Positions 1 through 5,490 of a DNA stretch of 5,706 bases are shown here, piece by piece (the stretch's first letter is position 1; each line of letters starts with the position of its first letter). Source of the stretch: Desulfobacteraceae bacterium (GTDB taxonomy: Bacteria > Desulfobacterota > Desulfobacteria > Desulfobacterales > SG8-13). Under the pieces are notes generated by a model. The model had not been told where the DNA came from. It saw only the letters and a program-made list of their open reading frames with translations, and did not search any database. The translations under genes were made by a program, and so were the position numbers. The stretch covers positions 1 to 5,706 of the forward strand of contig JARFQH010000159.1 of the NCBI GenBank assembly GCA_029287875.1, written 5' to 3'.

Positions 1-188
1 ATGTAGAACCGGCCGCTCGCTCAAAAAGGGCCGCGGTCATCCGCCGGTCCGTACAGACGTATGCGGACCTGCTCGAAAAAAATCTTCGCGAGAATCCCTT
101 CGAGTTGTATAATTTAAAAAAGTTTATAGGTGAACCAAAACATAGAGACGAGGATAGGGTTTGTGTTCAGGGGTGTGTTGGTGTGTAA
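1..188 (+). CDS. C-terminal end of a lysophospholipid/lipid A-type acyltransferase (partial, 5' end outside window)
   Basis: Codon phase starts at base 3 and the frame stays open to TAA at 186-188, giving 61 residues. The part RSVQTYADLLEKNLRENPF followed by ELYNLKKF resembles the C-terminus of the LpxL/HtrB-type lysophospholipid acyltransferase family, where a helix containing Y..LLE is followed by a P-x-x-W/L-Y-N-F segment close to the end. The catalytic HX4D region would lie upstream and is not visible. Such enzymes are inner-membrane associated and transfer an acyl chain from ACP to a lipid acceptor, which fits the ACP and ketosynthase genes just downstream. The last 20 or so residues (after NLKKF) do not resemble the family and are encoded by DNA of different composition, so the native end may have been altered or extended. 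The family call rests on about 40 residues and is tentative; the existence of a coding 3' end is more likely than its exact identity. Confidence 0.5.
   Translation, partial: VEPAARSKRAAVIRRSVQTYADLLEKNLRENPFELYNLKKFIGEPKHRDEDRVCVQGCVGV
85..113 (+). promoter_or_regulatory. candidate sigma70-like promoter inside the end of the upstream gene
   Basis: A perfect TATAAT lies at 108-113. A weak -35-like TTCGCG (3 of 6 matches to TTGACA) lies at 85-90 with a 17-bp spacer. It could start a transcript about 170 bases before the ACP gene. It overlaps apparently coding sequence (the L-Y-N codons of the acyltransferase tail), and the -35 box is poor, so it may be chance in AT-rich DNA. Confidence 0.2.
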
Positions 189-287
189 ATAAACAGTTTT
201 GTTAGAGTGATTTGGAGCGTGAGCTGGAGTGGGAGAGGGTGTTTGTTGTCTAATTGCGAACCATCCAATGCCTGACGAGACGATTCT

Positions 288-587
288 ATGCGACGCGATG
301 CAATCGAATCTGCCATCCTTAAAATCTTTGCGGAAAAGTTTGAAATCGAAGCGCCGGGTGTCGATGACGATTTACGGGACGGTTACGAATTTGACAGCAT
401 CGACGCCATCGAGCTTTTACACGAGATTGAAATTATGCTCGATACTCAACTGACAAGAGCCGAGAAAAAGAACGCGATGGAAATCAGAACCATCAACCAG
501 ATCGTCAGTTACACGGTGGCCCTGGCAACGGCGCGCTGCCAGATGGATTCCGCCGGTCCCGAATGTCTGTCGACAACGGGGCAATAA
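288..587 (+). CDS. acyl carrier protein
   Basis: This 99-residue protein has the acyl carrier protein fold signature. Residues 36-44 read DSIDAIELL, in which Ser37 is the expected attachment point for 4'-phosphopantetheine, followed by an acidic helix II (E42, E46, E48). In the cell it would be cytosolic and would hold the growing acyl chain as a thioester for the ketosynthases encoded next to it. The DSID form, rather than the DSLD of housekeeping AcpP, is common in dedicated secondary ACPs such as those of aryl polyene clusters (from memory, not checked). The ACP domain should end near residue 77, so a tail of about 20 residues (from CQMDSAGPE on) is extra and has no recognisable feature. 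The ATG at 288 is preceded only by a weak GAGA-type ribosome site near 275-280. Its stop overlaps the KS1 start (TAATG), implying coupled translation. The ACP call is secure; the substrate is not known. Confidence 0.9.
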   Translation: MRRDAIESAILKIFAEKFEIEAPGVDDDLRDGYEFDSIDAIELLHEIEIMLDTQLTRAEKKNAMEIRTINQIVSYTVALATARCQMDSAGPECLSTTGQ

Positions 588-1825
588 TGGCACGACGCGT
601 CGTCATAACGGCCTGCAGCGCCATCACGCCGATCGGCCGAACCCGTGCAGAGATCGTCCGTCATCTGGCCGAGGGTATTTCCGGCGTCAAACCGCTGCGA
701 AACGACGGTCTTTTGACCGAGCACATCCATTCCGGTGTCTACGGGACGGTGGCGTATCCCATCGATTACGATTTCAAACGCAGTCACAGCAAGACCATGG
801 GACCGGTTTCATTTTATGCCTGCCAGGTGGCGAAAGAGACGCTGGCGGCCTCGGGACTCGATCCGGTCTTCATTGCCGCGGGACGGCTCGGGGTCGCTTT
901 CGGCTCAACCCACGGCAGCCCGTCGGTCCAGCGGAACATTTACAAAACCTTTTTCAGCGAATCGAAACAACAGTTTGCCTCGATCGGGGCGGTCGATTAT
1001 CTCAAATCGATGGTCCACACCACGGCGGTGAACATCACGAAAATGTTCGGCATCACCGGCCGGGTCATTTCTTCGTCCACCGCCTGCACGACGAGCAGCC
1101 AGTCGATCGGGTTCGGCTACGAGTCGGTCAAATACGGCATGCAGGATGCCATGCTGTGCGGCGGGGCCGACGAGTACGACACGACCACCGTGGCGGTCTT
1201 CGACAACCTGCTGGCCTGTTCGTCGGAATTCAACGCCACCCCGCACCTCACGCCGCGTCCTTTCGACGTGCGGCGTGACGGGCTGGTGGTCGGCGAAGGG
1301 GCCGGGGCCTTGCTGCTCGAAGAATACGAACACGCCAAAAACCGCGGCGCAGATATTCTCGGCGAGATCATCGGGTTTTCCTGCAACAACAACGGCGGCG
1401 ACTTGATTCTGCCGAACACCCGGGGAATCACCGATACGATCGCACTGGCCCTGAAGGATGCCGACATCGGTCCGGAGGCGGTCGACTTCATCAGTGCGCA
1501 TGCCACCGGCACCAAAATGGGCGATGTGATCGAGGCCCAGGCGACCGGCAGCATCTATGGTAAAGGGCCTTCCGTCACCGGTTTGAAGAGTTACATGGGT
1601 CACACCATGGGCTCCTGCGGCGCTATCGAGGCAATCATCACCCTCTTCATGATGGCGGAAGAATTTGTTCCACCGACGCTGAACCTGATCGAGGTGGATG
1701 GCCGCTGCGCAATGATTCGACACGTGCAGCATCTCGAGAAAAAAGAAATCCGGATTGCTGCGGTTCAGAATTTTGCCTTCGGCGGGGTGAACACTTGCTT
1801 CATACTTAAAAAAATCGACACGTAA
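587..1825 (+). CDS. beta-ketoacyl-ACP synthase, FabF-like (KS1)
   Basis: Starting at ATG 587 the protein has 412 residues, the usual length of FabF (KAS II) enzymes, and begins MARRVVITACSAITPIGRT, matching the first strand of the thiolase fold. The catalytic Cys167 lies in STACTTSSQS, His305 in HATGTKMGD, and Lys334 and His339 in GLKSYMGHT; the C-terminal glycine-rich loop is NFAFGGVNT. All residues needed for decarboxylative Claisen condensation of acyl-ACP with malonyl-ACP are therefore present, so it should be an active elongating synthase rather than a chain-length factor. An in-frame ATG at 563 would add eight residues (MSVDNGAI) that do not fit the family N-terminus, and ATG 587 overlaps the ACP stop as TAATG, so 587 is preferred. 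The tight coupling suggests that this KS and the ACP are made in matched amounts and act together. The specific chain length and substrate cannot be read from the sequence. Confidence 0.93.
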   Translation: MARRVVITACSAITPIGRTRAEIVRHLAEGISGVKPLRNDGLLTEHIHSGVYGTVAYPIDYDFKRSHSKTMGPVSFYACQVAKETLAASGLDPVFIAAGRLGVAFGSTHGSPSVQRNIYKTFFSESKQQFASIGAVDYLKSMVHTTAVNITKMFGITGRVISSSTACTTSSQSIGFGYESVKYGMQDAMLCGGADEYDTTTVAVFDNLLACSSEFNATPHLTPRPFDVRRDGLVVGEGAGALLLEEYEHAKNRGADILGEIIGFSCNNNGGDLILPNTRGITDTIALALKDADIGPEAVDFISAHATGTKMGDVIEAQATGSIYGKGPSVTGLKSYMGHTMGSCGAIEAIITLFMMAEEFVPPTLNLIEVDGRCAMIRHVQHLEKKEIRIAAVQNFAFGGVNTCFILKKIDT

Positions 1826-1877
1826 GGGTCGCGGCAAAAATGAAGTGCGCCATTGTTTCTCGCGAGCCCTGAATCTG

Positions 1878-1884
1878 CAGGCGG
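1878..1884 (+). promoter_or_regulatory. ribosome binding site of the PlsC-like gene
   Basis: AGGCGG at 1879-1884 has one mismatch to AGGAGG and sits 6 bases before ATG 1891. A TGA in the same frame occupies 1888-1890, directly before this ATG, so no upstream start in this frame is possible. A second ATG at 1887 is in another frame. Confidence 0.55.
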
Positions 1885-1890
1885 TAATGA

Positions 1891-2670
1891 ATGCCAGAAA
1901 GGGATCACCCCGACCACCGAAGTCTTCAACCCGCTCTCGATTTTGCCATCACGGTGCTGCTGTGGATTTATTTTACAGTCGGGTTCTTCTTTTTCTTCTC
2001 TCCTTTTTATCTCTGGGCCTTCTTCTTTGCAGGCCAAAGGGAAACATCTTTTCAACGGCTCAACAGCCGCTTCTATCGCGGGTTCTTCGCGTTCGCCCGG
2101 GTGCTGATGCCCGGTCACCGCTGGGAAATCCCGCCCGAGGTCAGGGACATCCGGTCGGCGGTCATCGTCTGCAACCACCGGTCCTATCTCGATTCGATTC
2201 TGCTGATTTCGCTGTATGACAAGCACAACACCATCGTTAAGAGCCGGCTGTTCGACATCCCGCTCTTCGGGCGCATGCTGCAGTGGTCCGGCTATATACC
2301 GTCATCCTCCCAGGGGCGGTTTTCCGAAATGATGATCCAGCGGATCGAAAAAATGCCGGCGTTCTTGGCCGACGGCGGCAATCTGATTATTTTTCCCGAA
2401 GGCACCCGCAGCCAGGACGGCCGCATCGGACGACTCAACAAGGGCGCCTTCAAAATCGCCCGGAGCTGCCGGGCGCCGATCAAAGTCCTTTTCGTCCGCA
2501 ACACTGAAAAAATGTTTCGGCCCGGCTCGTTTTCCTTCGACACCCGCGGCCCGAATACCATCAGCCTCGCGCTGATCGGTACAATCGATTCGGCCACAAA
2601 CCGTGAAACCGGCTTCCTGTCGGAAGTGATGGACCGGGTGCACGCGATGCTCGAATCGCAGAACAAGTGA
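1891..2670 (+). CDS. 1-acyl-glycerol-3-phosphate acyltransferase-like protein (PlsC family)
   Basis: This 259-residue protein carries the glycerolipid acyltransferase motifs in order: NHRSYLD with catalytic His96 and Asp101 (HX4D), then FPEGTRS at 168-174, which contacts the acceptor phosphate, then a G-R-L-N-K-G-A-F-K segment typical of block III. Residues 18-48 form a very hydrophobic, phenylalanine-rich stretch (with a run of five Phe at 32-36) that should anchor or embed it in the inner membrane. The family transfers an acyl group from acyl-ACP or acyl-CoA to lysophosphatidic acid or a related lipid. Its length is normal for the family. It lies 65 bases after KS1 and only 6 bases before the radical SAM gene, so it is probably part of the same transcript. 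Because it sits in a dedicated ACP/KS operon it is likely to load the pathway's special acyl chain onto a membrane lipid; this is inference. A housekeeping PlsC role is possible but less likely in this context. Confidence 0.88.
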   Translation: MPERDHPDHRSLQPALDFAITVLLWIYFTVGFFFFFSPFYLWAFFFAGQRETSFQRLNSRFYRGFFAFARVLMPGHRWEIPPEVRDIRSAVIVCNHRSYLDSILLISLYDKHNTIVKSRLFDIPLFGRMLQWSGYIPSSSQGRFSEMMIQRIEKMPAFLADGGNLIIFPEGTRSQDGRIGRLNKGAFKIARSCRAPIKVLFVRNTEKMFRPGSFSFDTRGPNTISLALIGTIDSATNRETGFLSEVMDRVHAMLESQNK

Positions 2671-2676
2671 GGAAAC

Positions 2677-4167
2677 ATGAAGATTGTCTTGATGTCCATG
2701 CCCGACGTGGCGGCAGTCATTATGCACGAGAGCGCCTTTCACATGCCGAACAACGGCATCGCCAGTATCGGCGCCAACGTCGACGACGGCCACCACGTGA
2801 CAATCGTCGACTTGATTCGCAAGCGACGCCGGGTCGGCCAATACGTGAGCGGGATCCTGCCGAAAATCCGACCGGATGTGGTCGGTCTTTCGGCCATGGC
2901 CTGGCAGTACGACACCTGCACACGGCTCATTCGTCTCATCAAACGCCTGCTGCCGGACGTTAAAATCGTTATTGGCGGGTATCACGCGACCCTCATGTAC
3001 GAGGAAATTGCCGCCTCGGAGGAGGCGGCCCTGATCGATTTCATCGTCCGGGGTGAAGGCGAGGAGTCCTTCAGGCGGCTGGTGAACGCCCTCGACGGCA
3101 AAGACCGCGTCGAAGACATCCCGTCTCTTTCGCACAAGAATAACGGCGTCTTCGTTCACAATCCGCGGGGCGACCTCCTCGATCTCTCCCGGCTCAAGCT
3201 TCCGATCCGCGACAAGCGGCGGCTCACCTGGGGCTACCACATCATGAACAACAAGATCGAAGTCATGGAGACCTCCCGGGGGTGCACCCGAACCTGCAGT
3301 TTCTGCAGCATGAACCACATGTACGGCCGGACCTTCCGCCCCTTTCCGGTGGACCGGGTCATGGCCGATATCGACGATATCTACTTCAATCGCAAAACGC
3401 GCTGGATATTCGTGGCCGACGACAACCTGGTGCTGGAACCCGAGCGTGTCATCGGGATTTGTGAGGCCATCAGCGCTCGGAAATACCGCAACTTGAATTT
3501 CGTGGTGCAGGCCGACTGCATTACGATGTCCCGGAACGAAGAGATGGTCCGCAAAATGGCGCAGGCCGGCTTCAGGACGGTCTTTCTCGGGATCGAAAAC
3601 GTCTCGAAGAAAAATCTCAAGGCGGCGGGCAAGGGCGACATCGTCGCTGCCTCGCGCAAGGCCGTGGCCAACTGCCACAAGTACGGCATCATGGTGGTGG
3701 GCGGCATGATTTTCGGCTTTCCGAATGACACCGAGGAAGACATCATCGAAAACTATCGCTTTTTGAAGTCGATCGAGGCCGATACCGCCTATTGCCAGAT
3801 CCTGACCCCGTACCCGAAAACCGCCATGCGCCAACATCTAATCGAAGAGGGGCTGGTCACCAACAAGCATGATTACACGCGTTACAACGGCATGTGGGCC
3901 AATGTCAGAACCCGTCATTTGAGTGCCGAGCAGCTGCAGTACCTGGTCTGGTATCACCGGCAGAAGGTAATGGGCTGGTGGGAGCCGTCGGAACGCGTGC
4001 GGCAGCGGGGACCGATGTGGACGTCGATCTGGATTTACGGATTTAAACCGTTCCTGAAAGTCTATCTGGGCCGCCGCCTCAAAAAATACGGTTGGAGGGG
4101 CCGCTACGATATCGACATGAAGCGCTTGCCGGAAGTCAACCACTTCCGCGATCTCGAGCTGGTTTGA
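2677..4167 (+). CDS. B12-binding-domain radical SAM protein
   Basis: The 496-residue protein has two recognisable domains. Residues 1 to about 135 are Rossmann-like and match the cobalamin-binding domain of class B/BchE-type radical SAM enzymes: DGHHVTIVDL near 37-46, VVGLSAMAW near 68-76, and the IGGYHAT loop with the glycines at 100-101. The DxHxxG motif of base-off/His-on cobalamin proteins is not seen, as in many members of this group, so actual B12 binding is not proven. The radical SAM core follows with Cys203, Cys207 and Cys210 (CTRTCSFC) as ligands of the [4Fe-4S] cluster, then GIEN at 305-308 and FGFP near 346-349. The last 80 or so residues are basic and aromatic (WW, WTSIWIYGF) and may contact membrane lipid. 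Family members carry out methylations, oxidative cyclisations and ring changes by 5'-deoxyadenosyl radical chemistry. ATG 2677 follows GTGAGGAA closely, 6 bases after the PlsC-like gene. The exact reaction is unknown; context points to an acyl or lipid substrate. Confidence 0.9.
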   Translation: MKIVLMSMPDVAAVIMHESAFHMPNNGIASIGANVDDGHHVTIVDLIRKRRRVGQYVSGILPKIRPDVVGLSAMAWQYDTCTRLIRLIKRLLPDVKIVIGGYHATLMYEEIAASEEAALIDFIVRGEGEESFRRLVNALDGKDRVEDIPSLSHKNNGVFVHNPRGDLLDLSRLKLPIRDKRRLTWGYHIMNNKIEVMETSRGCTRTCSFCSMNHMYGRTFRPFPVDRVMADIDDIYFNRKTRWIFVADDNLVLEPERVIGICEAISARKYRNLNFVVQADCITMSRNEEMVRKMAQAGFRTVFLGIENVSKKNLKAAGKGDIVAASRKAVANCHKYGIMVVGGMIFGFPNDTEEDIIENYRFLKSIEADTAYCQILTPYPKTAMRQHLIEEGLVTNKHDYTRYNGMWANVRTRHLSAEQLQYLVWYHRQKVMGWWEPSERVRQRGPMWTSIWIYGFKPFLKVYLGRRLKKYGWRGRYDIDMKRLPEVNHFRDLELV

Positions 4168-4177
4168 CGCAGCCGAT

Positions 4178-4184
4178 AGGGAAG
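4178..4184 (+). promoter_or_regulatory. ribosome binding site that fixes the KS2 start
   Basis: AGGGAAG lies 6 bases before ATG 4191. The reading frame is open further upstream to ATG 4092, but that start would overlap 76 bases of the radical SAM gene and add 33 residues unlike any ketosynthase N-terminus, so 4191 is preferred. Confidence 0.6.
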
Positions 4185-4190
4185 TTGTGT

Positions 4191-5309
4191 ATGAAAGCGG
4201 TCTACATCGTCAAGCAAGCGGTCGCTACCGGGCTCGGCAGCAGCATCCAGGAGAACTGGGACAGGCTCATTAAAGGGGAGAGTGCCATCGCGGCCGTCGC
4301 CCCTCGGCATGCAAATCGATCGAGCGGCCGGAGGGCCGCGATCATAGCCGATCTGGTACCCGATGCCGGGGAGAACCGCGTGTGTGCGGTGGCCCGCAGG
4401 GTGCTCGACCGGATACGCCCGGTTCCTCCCAACACCTGCATCGTCTGGACCGGCCTCAAGGGCAATGCCGAATACATCGAGGCTGGAGGGAAAAAGGCCA
4501 TCCCCTTCCTGCCGGAACACTATCGCCGGTGGGTGGCCGAGCTGTTGGACACCGGCGGCCGGGGGCTCGACATCAGTGCGGCCTGCGCCTCGTCCACCGT
4601 CGGGCTGGCGATCGGCGCCCAAAAGATTGCCCGGGAAGAATATCGCTCTGTTCTCGTCTGTGCGGCCGACGTGGTCACCGGCTTTTCGGCCGCCGGTTTT
4701 TCGGCCCTGAAGGCGTTGACTGCAAGCGCTTGCCGTCCTTTTGACAGGGCCCGGGACGGGATGTGTGTCGGAGACGGTGCCGCGGCCCTATTGCTGGCCG
4801 ATGCGAAAACCGCCGCCGACTGTAAGCTGGATCGACTGGCACAGGTGTTGGGTTGGGGTATCGCGACCGACGCCATCCATATCACGGGGCCCGCTCGCGA
4901 CGGCAGAGGTCTGGTGGCGGCGACTGAAATGGCCATGGGCATGGCCGGGATGCCGCCGGATGACGTCCAGGCCTTCTGTGCCCACGGAACCGGTACCGTT
5001 TTTAATGACGGGATGGAACTGGCCGCCATCGAAACGGTTTACGGCAACCGACTTTTCCCAATTTTTTCGATCAAGGGGGCGATCGGTCACACTCTGGGGG
5101 CCGCCGGCGGCATCGATGCGGCGATCAGTGTACACGCCCTTGCCAAAAAGCGGGTTCCCCCGACCGTGGGATTGAAAACTCCTGAAGCGAAGGGGGTCGG
5201 TCGGGTGTCCAATCGAACCCAGGCGTTTGACGGCCGCACCATATTGACCACCAATTCCGGATTCGGGGGCATCAACGCGGCACTGGTGCTGCAATCGGTC
5301 GATAGTTGA
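4191..5309 (+). CDS. beta-ketoacyl synthase, short form (KS2)
   Basis: From ATG 4191 the protein has 372 residues, about 40 fewer than KS1. The catalytic residues are all present: Cys132 in ISAACASST, His265 in AHGTGT, Lys295 and His300 in SIKGAIGHT, and the C-terminal loop NSGFGGINA. It should therefore be able to condense acyl and malonyl thioesters. The missing length is in the N-terminal half: 131 residues precede the Cys here against 166 in KS1, a region that in FabF enzymes helps form the dimer interface and acyl pocket. It begins MKAVYIVKQAVATGLGSSI, a plausible first strand but without the usual V-I-T-G motif. It lies 23 bases after the radical SAM gene and is probably cotranscribed. 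It could act alone with a different chain-length preference, in priming, or as a partner of KS1 or KS3. Ketosynthase family membership is certain; the role within the pathway is not. Confidence 0.9.
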   Translation: MKAVYIVKQAVATGLGSSIQENWDRLIKGESAIAAVAPRHANRSSGRRAAIIADLVPDAGENRVCAVARRVLDRIRPVPPNTCIVWTGLKGNAEYIEAGGKKAIPFLPEHYRRWVAELLDTGGRGLDISAACASSTVGLAIGAQKIAREEYRSVLVCAADVVTGFSAAGFSALKALTASACRPFDRARDGMCVGDGAAALLLADAKTAADCKLDRLAQVLGWGIATDAIHITGPARDGRGLVAATEMAMGMAGMPPDDVQAFCAHGTGTVFNDGMELAAIETVYGNRLFPIFSIKGAIGHTLGAAGGIDAAISVHALAKKRVPPTVGLKTPEAKGVGRVSNRTQAFDGRTILTTNSGFGGINAALVLQSVDS

Positions 5310-5334
5310 AACTTGAAACTCGAAACTCGAAACT
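5307..5334 (+). repeat. 7-bp tandem repeat, four units of YGAAACT, starting on the KS2 stop codon
   Basis: Units TGAAACT (5307-5313), TGAAACT (5314-5320), CGAAACT (5321-5327) and CGAAACT (5328-5334) follow each other without gaps. The KS2 stop codon TGA is the first three bases of unit one. Copy-number change would leave the KS2 protein intact but alter the intergenic RNA. Confidence 0.9.
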
Positions 5335-5373
5335 CGCAGGCAAGCGCCTCCACCGGATTTGAGGTTACAGGTC

Positions 5374-5387
5374 CGAAACTAGAAACA
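5374..5387 (+). repeat. second, degenerate pair of the same 7-bp unit
   Basis: CGAAACT (5374-5380) followed by AGAAACA (5381-5387) repeats the heptamer found at the KS2 stop, 39 bases further on. The second unit has two differences from CGAAACT. Confidence 0.65.
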
Positions 5388-5390
5388 AAC

Positions 5391-5444
5391 CGAACCGACT
5401 CATTGGCCTCAACGGGCAAAACGGGCCCAACGGACTCAACCGTT
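5391..5444 (+). repeat. degenerate 9-bp tandem array, consensus about YCAACGGRC
   Basis: The clearest units are TCAACGGGC (5409-5417), AAAACGGGC (5418-5426) and CCAACGGAC (5427-5435). Weaker units in the same 9-base register are CGAACCGAC (5391-5399), TCATTGGCC (5400-5408) and TCAACCGTT (5436-5444). No coding gene is supported here. Together with the heptamers this fills much of the KS2-KS3 gap, in which no clear terminator hairpin with a T-tract is seen. Confidence 0.7.
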
Positions 5445-5490
5445 TCACGAGTGGCCGGGCCTGATGTCGGCGCCGGCGCGACGAGAAATC

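Noticed and set aside
229..453. A 74-codon plus-strand frame overlapping the start of the ACP gene
   Set aside because: It overlaps the ACP in another frame and its product (Ser/Leu/Lys-rich) shows no family features.
905..1837. A 310-codon open frame on the minus strand opposite KS1
   Set aside because: Composition is typical of an antisense shadow (many His, Arg, Gly) with no domain, and KS1 is certain on the other strand.
1840..1872. A ten-codon frame (MKCAIVSREP) between KS1 and the PlsC-like gene, with AAGGG upstream
   Set aside because: It is too short to support as a gene. No leader-peptide features such as a run of one amino acid or a following attenuator hairpin are visible.
2302..3837. 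A 511-codon open frame on the minus strand opposite the PlsC-like and radical SAM genes
   Set aside because: Its translation is rich in His, Asp, Val and Arg with no recognisable motif. It is the expected antisense shadow of GC-rich coding DNA, and both genes on the plus strand have clear family motifs.
4092..4190. An N-terminal extension of KS2 from ATG 4092
   Set aside because: It overlaps the radical SAM coding end and gives residues unlike ketosynthases, while ATG 4191 has a good ribosome site and matches the family start.
4318..4343. Imperfect palindrome with GATC ends and a GCGGCC/GGCCGC stem inside KS2
   Set aside because: It encodes ordinary KS2 residues in GC-rich DNA, has no T-tract or partner site, and is likely chance.
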